NCBI RefSeq assembly: GCF_024124545.1
Contig: NZ_JAMXSF010000004.1
Coordinates: 62,001-126,000 of the forward strand
Origin: Pseudoalteromonas sp. XMcav2-N
GTDB taxonomy: Bacteria > Pseudomonadota > Gammaproteobacteria > Enterobacterales > Alteromonadaceae
Direction: 5' to 3'
Length of the DNA: 64,000 bases
Part shown: in pieces, positions 8,237-17,021 of the stretch
How positions within the stretch are numbered: position 1 is the first letter of the stretch
Layout: the number at the start of each line of letters is the position of its first letter
The notes under the pieces: model-generated
What the model was told of the DNA's origin: nothing
Seen by the model: only the letters and a program-made list of their open reading frames with translations
Databases searched by the model: none
Made by a program: the position numbers and the translations under genes

Positions 8237-10711
8237 ATGAATAATAAAAAATATATATTTCCCTTTATAGCTTTGCTTACTCTGGTCGCGACTGATGCAG
8301 CTAAGGCATCTGTGGTTAACCAGACTAAAGGCAGTTTTGAGGACAAGTTTCGTCAACTTGACGAGGTATTGCCGACACCAAATGGATACAGGAATGCCGC
8401 TGGTGAGCCTGGAGAGCGATACTGGCAGCAGCAGGTTGACTACAAAATTAATGTGACTCTGGATGAAGCGCGCCGTCGTCTCTCTGGCAAGGAAGAAATC
8501 ACTTATCACAATAACTCACCATACACACTGAAGTATTTGTGGGTGCAGTTGGATCAGAACATCTTTAAGCCAGATTCAATGGCGAACCAGAGTAATAATT
8601 TTGGTGGCATTGGGCGCAGGGGACCTAAAACACAAATTGGTAATGGCAAAGAGCCTGCCAAACTGAGTCTGGGGGAACTTCGCCGTCAGCAATTTATGGC
8701 CGATAATGAACTCGGTTATGAGATCCATGGTGTGACTGATAATTTTGGTAAGGCACTGAGTTTCACAACTGTGGGCACACAAATGCGCATTGACTTACCG
8801 CAGCCATTAAAGCCAAACAGCCAGCTCACATTTAACATTGATTTTGCCTTTAATATAGTAGAAGAAGATGCTGTATCAGCGCGTTCTGGATATGAGCATT
8901 TTGCTGACGATGCTCGCCCTGGCGGTAACGACATCTTTTTGCTAGCGCAGTGGTTTCCGCGTTTACATGCCTATACTGATTATGAAGCCTGGACCAATAA
9001 AGAGTTTTTAGGTCGCGGCGAGTTTACCCTGGAATTCGGTAACTACGAGGTGAATATTACTGTGCCTGCAGACCACATCGTCAGCGCGACGGGTGAATTG
9101 GTCAATGCTCAGGAGGTGCTGACTGCAACACAACTTGAGCGTCTTGAACAAGCCAAGCACACTAAGCGTCCGGTCTTTATTGTGACTGAGGAAGAAGCAT
9201 TGGAAAACGAAAAAGCTGGCACCTCGAAACAAAAAACCTGGCAATTCAGAGCAGACAATGTGCGGGATTTTGCCTGGGGTTCATCACGCAAGTTTATGTG
9301 GGATGCCAAGGCATACCATCAGGATAGTGAAGAAACACCGATGGTGATGGCCATGTCTTTTTACCCTAAAGAGGGTGGAGACTTATGGAAGAAATACTCG
9401 ACTGAGTCTGTTATTCATACCATGGAGGTCTATTCTCGCTTCTCTTTTGACTATCCTTACCCAACGGCGCAATCAGTCAATGGCCCGGTTGGTGGGATGG
9501 AATATCCCATGATCACCTTCAATGGCCCGCGTACAGAGCTGCAAGAAGATGGCTCCCGAACCTATTCACAGGCTGAAAAACGCTTTCTGATAGGGGTCGT
9601 GATCCATGAAATTGGTCATATTTACTTCCCTATGATTGTTAATTCTGACGAACGTCAGTGGACCTGGATGGATGAGGGCCTTAACAGCTTTTTAGATGGC
9701 GTTGCTGGCCGGGAATGGGATCCTAATATTCCCTGGGGCGTAGAGCCCAGAGACATCGTGGACTATATGAAATCTGAAATCCAGGTGCCGGTGATGACCC
9801 AGTCTGACAGTGTGCTCCGCTTAGGGCCAAATGCTTATACTAAGCCTGCAGTTGCTTTGAACATTCTAAGAGAAGTTATTTTGGGGCGTGAATTGTTTGA
9901 TTTCGCTTTTCAGGAATATGCACAACGCTGGAAGTTTAAGCGCCCTACGCCTTCGGACTTTTTCAGAACCATGGAAGAAGCGTCAGGTGTTGATCTCGAC
10001 TGGTTCTGGCGCGGTTGGTTTTATACGACAGATCATGTAGATATCGCTATCGACAAAGTATACAAGCTGCGTCTGGATACCCATAACCCGGACATCGACT
10101 TTGCCCGTTTACGCACTATTGAACAGAACAAGCCATCTTCTTTATTTGTTGAGCGTAATAAGGAAGAAGGACGTACTTTGTGGGTTGAGCGTAACCCGGA
10201 TGTCCTTGATTTTTATGATGAACATGACCGCTTTACGGTCACGAATAAGGAACGAAATAAGTATCAGGAGTTTCTGAAGTCTCTTGAACCTTGGGAGCGT
10301 CGTACTCTGGAACGTGCTGTTCAGGAGGATAAAAACTACTATGTCTTAGAGTTTTCTAATCTGGGTGGTTTGGTGATGCCAATTTTGCTGGAGCTGACTT
10401 ATATGGATGGCACCAAAGAGCAGCAATACATACCTGCTGAGATATGGCGTCGGGCCCCGAAAAAAGTACGAAAGCTCATTGTCACCGAAAAAGAGAAAGA
10501 AATCCAGAGTGTGGTCGTCGATCCGGGTTGGGAAACCGCCGATGTTGACGTCGAAAACAACCACTATCCAAGACAGATTGTTCCATCACGGCTGGAAGCG
10601 TTTAAAGCCAAAAAGCGCTCACAAAAAGTGCATCGTGACATTATGCAGGACATTAAAACTGAATTAGCACCTGAGAAAGAAAAGGATGAGACACAAGAGC
10701 GACATGATTAA
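8237..10711 (+). CDS. M1 family (gluzincin) metallopeptidase, exported
   Basis: An 824-aa protein with an N-terminal signal peptide (IFPFIALLTLVATDAAKAS). The zinc site is HEIGH (H457, E458, H461) with the third ligand E480 in MDEGLNSF, the HExxH-x18-E spacing of family M1. The exopeptidase motif reads GGMEYP rather than GxMEN, so aminopeptidase activity is not certain. The last 250 residues are charged and beta-rich, ending in a Lys/Glu-rich tail. It lies 51 nt after DUF1826 and overlaps the next gene, so it is probably in the zinc-responsive operon. Such proteins are annotated only as M1 metallopeptidases and their substrate is unknown. Confidence 0.85.
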   Translation: MNNKKYIFPFIALLTLVATDAAKASVVNQTKGSFEDKFRQLDEVLPTPNGYRNAAGEPGERYWQQQVDYKINVTLDEARRRLSGKEEITYHNNSPYTLKYLWVQLDQNIFKPDSMANQSNNFGGIGRRGPKTQIGNGKEPAKLSLGELRRQQFMADNELGYEIHGVTDNFGKALSFTTVGTQMRIDLPQPLKPNSQLTFNIDFAFNIVEEDAVSARSGYEHFADDARPGGNDIFLLAQWFPRLHAYTDYEAWTNKEFLGRGEFTLEFGNYEVNITVPADHIVSATGELVNAQEVLTATQLERLEQAKHTKRPVFIVTEEEALENEKAGTSKQKTWQFRADNVRDFAWGSSRKFMWDAKAYHQDSEETPMVMAMSFYPKEGGDLWKKYSTESVIHTMEVYSRFSFDYPYPTAQSVNGPVGGMEYPMITFNGPRTELQEDGSRTYSQAEKRFLIGVVIHEIGHIYFPMIVNSDERQWTWMDEGLNSFLDGVAGREWDPNIPWGVEPRDIVDYMKSEIQVPVMTQSDSVLRLGPNAYTKPAVALNILREVILGRELFDFAFQEYAQRWKFKRPTPSDFFRTMEEASGVDLDWFWRGWFYTTDHVDIAIDKVYKLRLDTHNPDIDFARLRTIEQNKPSSLFVERNKEEGRTLWVERNPDVLDFYDEHDRFTVTNKERNKYQEFLKSLEPWERRTLERAVQEDKNYYVLEFSNLGGLVMPILLELTYMDGTKEQQYIPAEIWRRAPKKVRKLIVTEKEKEIQSVVVDPGWETADVDVENNHYPRQIVPSRLEAFKAKKRSQKVHRDIMQDIKTELAPEKEKDETQERHD

Positions 10712-11204
10712 GAGGTTACTAAGTACGCTTGGGGCTCTATTGTTAATGATAGGGCCGGCTTATGCGCATCAGCTAAAAGCTGCCCAGACAACGGTATTGT
10801 TTAACGAACAGACACGTTTGCTGGAGGTAATGCATCGTTTTTATCTACATGATGCTGAGCATGCCGTGGAGCACTTGTTTGGTGGGGGAGCGGATATTCT
10901 CCGCTCTGCTCATACACAGGCACAGTTCTCTCAGTATGTGGCTGGACAGTTTGCTATCAGGTCATTGCAAGATAAAGCCTTACCTCTGGCGGACGTTGGA
11001 TTCGAAGCAGAAGGTAAGTTTTTCTGGGTTTACCAGGAGACAGCAATCCCTGAGCAGGTGAAAGGGCTTAAACTTTTCAATGGCGCATTGCGGGATCTGT
11101 GGCCAACGCAAGTTAACATGGTCAATGTAGAGGGCAAGGGTAAGGTAAAAACCTTGTATTTTGCCGATCAGGCTGACTGGTTACAGGTCACGTTAGAGCA
11201 CTGA
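10704..11204 (+). CDS. DUF6702-like exported protein
   Basis: A 166-aa protein with a signal peptide (MIKRLLSTLGALLLMIGPAYA-H). The ATG at 10704 overlaps the M1 gene by 8 nt and gives a clean signal peptide; the in-frame ATG at 10686 adds six charged residues. The mature part begins HQLKAAQTTVLFN and resembles the DUF6702 family, small periplasmic proteins encoded beside M1 peptidases. There are several His residues (HRFYLHDAEHAVEHLFGG) that could bind metal, which is inference. Function is unknown; overlap with the peptidase gene suggests the two proteins work together. Confidence 0.75.
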   Translation: MIKRLLSTLGALLLMIGPAYAHQLKAAQTTVLFNEQTRLLEVMHRFYLHDAEHAVEHLFGGGADILRSAHTQAQFSQYVAGQFAIRSLQDKALPLADVGFEAEGKFFWVYQETAIPEQVKGLKLFNGALRDLWPTQVNMVNVEGKGKVKTLYFADQADWLQVTLEH

Positions 11205-11270
11205 TTTAGCGTTAGTTGCTTGTTTTTGCGTTTTATTGCCCTACTCAGATAGGGTTTTTCCGGAGGTAGA

Positions 11271-12173
11271 GTGGAACCTATCCTTGTACTGGTAGGCTTT
11301 TTGGGGGCGGGCAAAACCACGCTGTTGAAACGCTTGCTGCTTGAAGCTCAGCAAGCCGACAGGGATCCCTATGTGATCCTCAATGATTATGAGCACGCCG
11401 AACTGGATGCCAGACAACTGGCCGGACAGCTGAGCAAAGGGGCGTTAAAACCGCTTGATGGCAGCTGTATTTGTTGCAGCGGCATCACGGCATTGCGTGA
11501 CAGTATTAATCGCATTCCACAGCGTAAACAGGGGATCACACTGATTGAAGCGAATGGCACATCCGATGCCTGCCGTTTAATGGGGTTTCTTGGCGTGGGA
11601 TTGGATACTCGTTTTAAACCACCGGTACAGATTGCAGTGGTTGATGCCAAAAACTGGCAACGGCGTGGTGAGCACAATGCGCTGGAAGCGAATCAGGTGC
11701 AGGTCTCTTCGCTGGTTGTGCTCACACATACCACAGGGTTATCTGACGTGCGCATACAGGCCGTTAAGGATGAGCTGCACCAGGTCAATCCGAATGCCGC
11801 AATTCAGGATGTCAGTGAATTTGCCACTCTGCAACTGCCAGAGCTGTCGCCGGTATCGGGCAGTGTTGATGCATTTGAGCATCAAAAATCACACTGGGCA
11901 TCCTGCTCTGTGGCGTTACCTTCGTTGCCAGACGAGGCTTGTATTGAGACTTTGTGCGCGCGCATTCCAAAGACCATACTGCGCGTTAAAGGCTGCACCC
12001 GGGTTGGCACAAGTCAGGACTATACCTATTTTGAGCGATGTCCGGATGGTGCTGTGTCGATAAGGCCATTTAAGGGGGAGCCGACCACAGGAAGCAAATT
12101 GCTGGTGGTTGGGCCAGGGAGTGACCCAACCAGACTGGGAGAGATTGTCAGTCTGGTTATGAGCGCGCGGTGA
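11271..12173 (+). CDS. COG0523 family GTPase, putative zinc chaperone
   Basis: A 300-aa P-loop GTPase with a GTG start; CGGAGGT lies 5-6 nt upstream. Walker A is GFLGAGKTT (residues 9-17) and the metal-binding CxCC motif is CICC (66-69), the hallmark of the COG0523/CobW/ZNG1 group. The IEANGTSD stretch matches the family switch region. Family members deliver or allocate metals; the Zur-linked branch is thought to serve zinc enzymes in starvation. Its place after DUF1826 and two zinc-peptidase-type genes, in an area with Zur-type sites, supports zinc rather than cobalt. The C-terminal CobW_C domain is short. Confidence 0.9.
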   Translation: MEPILVLVGFLGAGKTTLLKRLLLEAQQADRDPYVILNDYEHAELDARQLAGQLSKGALKPLDGSCICCSGITALRDSINRIPQRKQGITLIEANGTSDACRLMGFLGVGLDTRFKPPVQIAVVDAKNWQRRGEHNALEANQVQVSSLVVLTHTTGLSDVRIQAVKDELHQVNPNAAIQDVSEFATLQLPELSPVSGSVDAFEHQKSHWASCSVALPSLPDEACIETLCARIPKTILRVKGCTRVGTSQDYTYFERCPDGAVSIRPFKGEPTTGSKLLVVGPGSDPTRLGEIVSLVMSAR

Positions 12174-12199
12174 GTGCAAAGTGCGGCCATGTTGGTTGT

Positions 12200-12589
12200 C
12201 TAATGACAACGACCTGTTTGGCACAGATTGAAATTTTTATAGTGGCTGATCACCAGCAACACGCTGCCCAAAATAGTCAGCAGCTTTTCCCCTTCTTCGG
12301 CCATTAAGTCATGGGCAAAAAAGGCCGCGAAAAATAACACGCCAATGCCTGCCGTACCGTAGCCTAAAATACGCCACTGATTATGTTTTTTGCACCCGAG
12401 GAACAATGCGCTACTGCTGGTGGCCAGCACGCCAATCAGCAACCAGCGATGAAACGCTTCATCTGAAAAGAAGGTGGCACCGAATGCCGGAAGCAGAGCT
12501 ACCAGCAGAGGCACAAACAAGCAATGAATGACGCACATCGCAGACAGGCTGATGGCGTATCTATCTAGCTTTTCAGATAAGTTCTTCAT
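12200..12589 (-). CDS. MerC-like small membrane protein
   Basis: A 129-aa protein with about four transmembrane segments and the MerC-type N-terminal motif SAMCVIHCLFVPLL plus a Cys/His C-terminus (LCQTGRCH). Mercury-resistance MerC is a metal transporter, but no mer gene is nearby. Single MerC-domain genes in marine bacteria are often zinc-regulated (recalled association). A Zur-like palindrome lies about 100 nt upstream. It is convergent with the COG0523 gene, 26 nt apart. A role in zinc uptake or handling is inferred. Confidence 0.8.
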   Translation of the reverse strand: MKNLSEKLDRYAISLSAMCVIHCLFVPLLVALLPAFGATFFSDEAFHRWLLIGVLATSSSALFLGCKKHNQWRILGYGTAGIGVLFFAAFFAHDLMAEEGEKLLTILGSVLLVISHYKNFNLCQTGRCH

Positions 12590-12685
12590 AGGTTCCTCAT
12601 TTCAACAGACTGCTTAGATATTGTAAAAAGTGTGAGAACAACGACACAGATCTGATGGCGCAGATAAGACCTGAGCTGCTGGGTT

Positions 12686-12700
12686 TGTTATGTTATAACA
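12686..12700. promoter_or_regulatory. Zur-like box upstream of merC
   Basis: Read on the minus strand, TGTTATAACATAACA matches the Zur core TGTTATAnTATAACA at 13 of 14 fixed positions. It lies about 97 nt before the merC-like start codon, in a region with no other gene. Confidence 0.65.
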
Positions 12701-12761
12701 ATTTTGGTGTGTTGGAAATATGCAAATGACGAGCTTGTATAGATGAGATATAAGGTAAAGA

Positions 12762-12786
12762 TAAAAAAGGCCTCAGTAGAGGCCTG
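12762..12786 (-). terminator. intrinsic terminator of the repeat-protein gene
   Basis: On the minus strand AGGCCTC and GAGGCCT pair over a 4-nt loop and are followed by six Ts. It lies 25 nt after the stop of the hexapeptide-repeat protein gene. Confidence 0.85.
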
Positions 12787-12810
12787 ATAAGTTGCTAATT
12801 GGCAGCGATA

Positions 12811-13575
12811 TTAATGCCCTGAAGAGTTAGAACAGGACTCGTTATAATAGGCATCAGCCCCTTTATAATATGCACGAACCTCGCCCATGAAATCCTGTCT
12901 TAAATAGGTCTGACCATAAAACTCATACTTACCAGCGCTCGCATCTGTCTTAGTCAGTCTGATCCGTTCCTGTTTGTCGCTACGGAAGTCATTCAGGTTA
13001 AGTTTCAATGACTGAAACTTCTCTCCATTGCTCCCTTTGCCGTAATTGCCTTTCATTATGTAGCGACGATTATGCTGGCTGTAGTCGAAATGAGAGTAAC
13101 CGCCGATAACCATCTGCCTGCTGGATTTTACGCAAACATGCAAATATTCCTGAAAGTCACTGAACGGATCACGCTTTATTTCTAAGTACAGTACGCCGTG
13201 ATGCATAAAGTCACCGGTGAAGAAGTGTGGTTCGTTGGTTGGAAATGGCACGAAGTCGCCTGGACGAGTGGCTGAACCTGATGAATCACCTGCACCGAAA
13301 GAGTCGCTGCCGCCAAATGAATCACTCGCACCGAAAGAGTCGCTACCGCCAAATGAGTCGCTCGCACCAAATGAGTCATTTGCACCGAAAGAATCATTTG
13401 CGCCAAACGAATCGCTGGCCATCAGGGTGTCTTCAAATGCTTGTTGCTCAAACCCCGTTTCGTGATAGGGGGTTTGCTGGCCATCCATAATGGCGTCAAC
13501 GGTATTCGCGATGGATTTACCTGCTGTGGTTGCCGCAAGTGCAACAGGCAGTACGGTCATAATATTGAATTTCAT
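12811..13575 (-). CDS. exported protein with eight tandem DSFGxx hexapeptides
   Basis: A 254-aa protein that I do not recognise as a named family. It has a hydrophobic N-terminus (IMTVLPVALAATTAGKS) that could be a signal peptide, then residues 54-101 made of eight units of D-S-F-G-[AGS]-[NSGA], then a C-terminal region of about 145 residues with aromatic residues and two cysteines (LHVCVKSS and ESCSNSSGH at the end). AAGGAT precedes the ATG. It starts only 26 nt after the stop of the Maf/MptE-like gene, and its own terminator follows, so the two are probably one transcript. The Ser-rich array could be a glycosylation target (inference). Confidence 0.75.
   Translation of the reverse strand: MKFNIMTVLPVALAATTAGKSIANTVDAIMDGQQTPYHETGFEQQAFEDTLMASDSFGANDSFGANDSFGASDSFGGSDSFGASDSFGGSDSFGAGDSSGSATRPGDFVPFPTNEPHFFTGDFMHHGVLYLEIKRDPFSDFQEYLHVCVKSSRQMVIGGYSHFDYSQHNRRYIMKGNYGKGSNGEKFQSLKLNLNDFRSDKQERIRLTKTDASAGKYEFYGQTYLRQDFMGEVRAYYKGADAYYNESCSNSSGH
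13273..13416 (-). repeat. 18-bp coding tandem repeat (8 units)
   Basis: Eight consecutive 18-nt units encode DSFGAN, DSFGAN, DSFGAS, DSFGGS, DSFGAS, DSFGGS, DSFGAG and DSSGSA. DNA units are nearly identical in the middle, so copy number probably varies by slippage; the last unit is degenerate. Confidence 0.9.
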
Positions 13576-13601
13576 TTTCTATCCTTATGTTTTTTTGGAG
13601 G

Positions 13602-15479
13602 TTATTGTCCAAGGGACAATTTTGTTAAAACAGACTCACAGAATGTATCTAAACAGGGTTTCAGCTCAGTGAAATAATCCTGACTGGTTGCTGGTGGCAG
13701 ATGATTAATATGGCTTGCTATCTGGCTATTAAGGTATTTGATTGACCCACTGAGAATGACATGGCTTAGCATCAGTTCAGGTTTATGGGTCAAATCTGTC
13801 AATGTGTTTATCAGGGTATTTTGCACCTCGAGGGTTGAATGGGCACGCAGCAGCGCGTTGCGCAATTGCTGTATTATCGCTATGCCAGGGTGTAATAATG
13901 AAGCGATATCAATGCCGCATGGCGTGTGATCTGAGGCATAAGTCTTTATGGTAGTGCGCGTTGCATCAATCGAGTGTTCCCCAAGTGTGATATCGGCAAG
14001 TCGAATAGTACGAGTGCCTTCAATAAACGCGCCGTGGCTGGTGTTATCGACGCGCAGGCGGGGTTGGGTTCGAAGAAGGGCTTCCTGTGCCAGCCTGGAT
14101 TCATTATAAATCCTTGTTGTATAGACCTTATCACAGAAGTTACCCCGTACACTAAACTCTGCTGCAAACCTGGCCTCAGAGAGTGCACTGTCTGGATTAA
14201 AATACCCCGAGTGCCGGCTATGATGGTGCTGAGCTGTTTCGTAGCCATAATCGCAACCAAGTAAAATAAGGTGCTGAAATCCAAGCCGACACAGCGCAGC
14301 CGTAGCCATATTAGTCACTGTCGGGTTGCAGTGAAAGAGCGGGGTTAACCCAGGTTGTCGACTGGCCAGTGCGTGCGCACCAAGGTCATGACCTTTAGCA
14401 AACAAGATACGGTATTTAAACTGGTCGACAAAAGCCGGGTAGAGTGTATTCAGCCCTATCAGCACGACATCATTGAGTCTGGGGTCGGTCAGTTGCTCCT
14501 TTTTTAAGTAAAAAGTTGCTGCAGTACGTTCCATCTCGATTTGCAGATCGGGCACTATATTGTTGTGCAGCAGTGCGTTTAAGGCCGTACCGCACGATGC
14601 AACCAGCACTCGATTACGCACCGATTTTAAATAGGTGATATCTTGGTCCAGTGAAGGGCCATTACCAACCACAACCACTGGCACTTCCCCAACACCTGAC
14701 AATGCAGCGCCATGGCCTGTGATGCGGTGCTTTTGGCTATTACTTTGGGTGTGCCTGAGCCCCATCAATTCGTCCTCAACAAAGCCCCACATACTTAATG
14801 CACTGTTGCGCCAGGCTTTAAACTCAGCCAAAAGTTGGTCAAACAAGGGGTGTGAGTAATGCCTGAAGACGCTGATGTCTGCAACCAGTTGTGTACCATG
14901 TTGTTTTATCAGTTGTTTGAAGGCTTGCTCAAAGTGTGTAAATTCGCTGCAACTCAGCACTGACAAGGTGCCGCTACGCTGCTGACAGAGGCGCTGTAAT
15001 GCTTGCAGGTCACTGTGTATACAGGTCATTGCCCATTGCTCAGCATGCGGCTCGATCACTATCACATCGCTGTAATTGATGCGCTGAAGTAGTTCACTAA
15101 TGTGATAGCCCGCACCACTTCCTAATATGACTAACGTGCCGCGCTGTGGTTTGGAGTTTGGCCGCCACCCCAGCTTAGTGGCATGTTCATTGAGCCGATT
15201 TATGGCTTGCTGGTGTGCATTATCTGAGTTTGGGGCGCTTTGGAAATGGACACTCAGATGCTGAGGATGCTGTAAGAATACCCCGGTTTGTGCCCGGCAA
15301 CTCGCCTGTGCATCTGCACCGTAAAAGTCATGGGTGAGCTGCTGACTATCGGCCAGACTGAATGAGGTTATCTGCTGATTTAATGCATCGGGCAGTCGGT
15401 CAGCAAGAAAAGCCTGATTGCTTGACAGCAAGCGCTGCTGATCAGACGAAGGGGTGAGTTCCTTTACCGGTGAATGCAC
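13602..15479 (-). CDS. Maf / MptE-like (DUF115) protein
   Basis: A 625-aa protein with a GTG start and AAGGA about 9 nt upstream. An N-terminal Rossmann-like part carries LVILGSGAGYHISELL, and the central DUF115 core carries VVVVGNGPSLDQDITYL followed by ASCGTALNALL and DLQIEMER. Such proteins are annotated as 6-hydroxymethylpterin pyrophosphokinase MptE-like or as motility accessory factor (Maf) glycosyltransferases, which add nonulosonic acids to flagellin Ser/Thr. No flagellar or nonulosonic acid genes are in the window, so the substrate is unknown. The next gene downstream, 26 nt away, encodes a Ser-rich repeat protein. An orphan protein glycosyltransferase is my preferred reading. Confidence 0.8.
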   Translation of the reverse strand: MHSPVKELTPSSDQQRLLSSNQAFLADRLPDALNQQITSFSLADSQQLTHDFYGADAQASCRAQTGVFLQHPQHLSVHFQSAPNSDNAHQQAINRLNEHATKLGWRPNSKPQRGTLVILGSGAGYHISELLQRINYSDVIVIEPHAEQWAMTCIHSDLQALQRLCQQRSGTLSVLSCSEFTHFEQAFKQLIKQHGTQLVADISVFRHYSHPLFDQLLAEFKAWRNSALSMWGFVEDELMGLRHTQSNSQKHRITGHGAALSGVGEVPVVVVGNGPSLDQDITYLKSVRNRVLVASCGTALNALLHNNIVPDLQIEMERTAATFYLKKEQLTDPRLNDVVLIGLNTLYPAFVDQFKYRILFAKGHDLGAHALASRQPGLTPLFHCNPTVTNMATAALCRLGFQHLILLGCDYGYETAQHHHSRHSGYFNPDSALSEARFAAEFSVRGNFCDKVYTTRIYNESRLAQEALLRTQPRLRVDNTSHGAFIEGTRTIRLADITLGEHSIDATRTTIKTYASDHTPCGIDIASLLHPGIAIIQQLRNALLRAHSTLEVQNTLINTLTDLTHKPELMLSHVILSGSIKYLNSQIASHINHLPPATSQDYFTELKPCLDTFCESVLTKLSLGQ

Positions 15480-15805
15480 AGTTAAGCGTCCTTTTATTTT
15501 GTTTTTCTATACAGTTAAAGCCAGCTCATTGTACTCAAATTGATGTTGAGTGTATGCAATAAATTAGAGCAAATGTTATTTTAAGTCAAAATGATATGGA
15601 GCCTTCCAGAGGGGGGAAGGATTGCTTGCAAACGCAATTGTTGCAATTGTTTATTCTTGCGATTGGATAATGAAATAGTATGATATTTGGCTGTAAGCAG
15701 AGTCAGGTAAATAAGAGAAAGCATACCGAGTCAGGTGCACCGTAAATACTCGGATTTGTCGCTATTTTTTAGTTGTAAATGAGGTATTGTGGTGCAGCTC
15801 TAGGC
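15480..15805. other. intergenic region between Maf-like and DUF454 genes
   Basis: This 326-bp AT-rich stretch must hold the Maf-like promoter. It contains a short CCTTCC/GGAAGG inverted repeat near 15602-15619 and runs of CAATTG/TTGCAATTG, but no RNA gene or convincing operator that I can support. The 62-aa ORF beginning at 15779 runs antisense into the DUF454 gene and is not credible. Confidence 0.5.
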
Positions 15806-16291
15806 TTACGGCTGCACGAAATATCCTTGCCATATGATAAGGAGGCAAACCGAGGTGATAGCCAGTGCAAGGTTAATGTATTTGTGTCTCTTTGTATTTA
15901 CCATGTCCGTCACGGCACTTGGTTTGGAAAACAAGTAATTACATATAAAAGCAAACACTATAAATAAGCACACCTGTAGCCAGCTGAAGTTAAACAGTAA
16001 TCCCGTCAAAATCAAGCTGCCAATCATGCTGAACGCGGCAAAATATTTAGCCTTTTTAGGTATTACCTGACATGCGCGCCAGTCACGTAAAATACAGCCA
16101 AATTTAGGGTGGTTAAGTAGCCAGGCTTCTAAAAAATCTGATGAGCGAGTAAAGCACCACAGTGCAATGATCAGGAACACTGTGGTTGGCATGACAGGTA
16201 AAATGGCGCCGATGAACGCCAGTATTAGTGCCACATAGCCACCTAACATATAGCTATATTTGGCGGCATTTTGTTTTAGTTTAAGCAACAT
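15806..16291 (-). CDS. DUF454 (YbaN family) inner-membrane protein
   Basis: A 161-aa protein with about four transmembrane helices, recognised as DUF454/YbaN from the GAILPVMPTTVFLIIALWCF segment and the following HPKFGCILRDW. The biochemical role is unknown; family members often sit in heme or iron uptake operons. Its start overlaps the end of the heme oxygenase gene by 11 nt, so the two are translationally coupled. Confidence 0.85.
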   Translation of the reverse strand: MLLKLKQNAAKYSYMLGGYVALILAFIGAILPVMPTTVFLIIALWCFTRSSDFLEAWLLNHPKFGCILRDWRACQVIPKKAKYFAAFSMIGSLILTGLLFNFSWLQVCLFIVFAFICNYLFSKPSAVTDMVNTKRHKYINLALAITSVCLLIIWQGYFVQP

Positions 16292-16898
16292 CGGTTGTGA
16301 GGTTTGGAGTTTGGTTATAGCTCAACTCAACTAGCTGGTTGGCAAATTTAAAGGCTGCCTGAGCGCCACTGAGCATCTCTTGTTCTTGCTGTTCACTCAG
16401 GGTCAGTGATTCAATGTCTTGCATAAACTGGCGCCAGTGTGAACCCCTGCCTGCACCGGAACCAGAAAGAAAACGCGCGCCAAATGCACTATCCAGGCCC
16501 AATTTTTTAGCCTCTTTAGCCAATACCGCTGCACCCAGTTTTGAGCCTTCAACAACATAGAGCCAGCCCAGGCTTTCATGCAATGAAGCATTGAATTGAG
16601 CATTATTAATTATCTGAGTAGGTTGGGCCATATCCAAATCTTGAAAATCAGCAAGTAGCTGCTCGGTACGGTCTCGTGATTTTAAGTTGTTAATCATCAA
16701 GGCTAGCTGGTCACCCTGATATAAAGACGCAACATAGTTCATCAGGTGATATTGATAGCGTAAGAACAGGCCATAATGTTCTTTGCTGGCAAACGGAGAC
16801 TGATCCATGATCTTTTTATCAAGCTGATCATGCACAGCGGATGTAGATGTTCTCAGTTTACTCATTCGGGGGTAATGCTCTGCTCTTAAGTTACTCAT
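16281..16898 (-). CDS. hemO: biliverdin-producing heme oxygenase
   Basis: A 205-aa protein of the bacterial heme oxygenase family, which opens heme to biliverdin, CO and Fe2+. Landmarks are LRTSTSAVHDQLDKK, with the likely proximal His, and YVVEGSKLGAAVLAKE followed by FLSGSGAGRGSHW on the distal side. I chose MSNLRAEHY at 16898; the longer ORF up to 16958 adds a basic leader without a better ribosome site, and MSKLRTSTS is a further alternative. It lies downstream of exbB-exbD-tonB and overlaps the DUF454 gene, forming a heme uptake and degradation unit. Confidence 0.9.
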   Translation of the reverse strand: MSNLRAEHYPRMSKLRTSTSAVHDQLDKKIMDQSPFASKEHYGLFLRYQYHLMNYVASLYQGDQLALMINNLKSRDRTEQLLADFQDLDMAQPTQIINNAQFNASLHESLGWLYVVEGSKLGAAVLAKEAKKLGLDSAFGARFLSGSGAGRGSHWRQFMQDIESLTLSEQQEQEMLSGAQAAFKFANQLVELSYNQTPNLTTDVA

Positions 16899-16947
16899 TT
16901 TGTCACTCAATAAAAAAGGTCTTACTATAGAGAACGAATGAGTTGGC

Positions 16948-16989
16948 AAAACCCTCAATATTCAGTGAAAAAAGAGTAGTGAGGGTTTT
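16948..16989 (-). terminator. possible terminator between tonB and hemO
   Basis: AAAACCCTCA and TGAGGGTTTT are perfect 10-bp inverted repeats with a 22-nt loop, read on the minus strand after tonB and ending in TTTT. The large loop makes it a moderate terminator, so hemO may have its own promoter as well. Confidence 0.5.
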
Positions 16990-17021
16990 TTGAGCAGTGA
17001 AGGGGTAGGTAAAGTTGTCTG

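Noticed and set aside
12200-12589. Mercury-resistance operon
   Set aside because: Only a MerC-like protein is present; merA, merT, merP and merR are absent, and the upstream site is Zur-like.
13217-13490. Plus-strand frames with repeated PNESLAPKES-like translation
   Set aside because: They are the antisense reading of the DSFGxx repeats; the minus-strand frame has a start site, signal-like leader and terminator.
15779-15967. 62-aa plus-strand ORF before the DUF454 gene
   Set aside because: It runs antisense into the DUF454 coding sequence and has no ribosome site or recognisable content.
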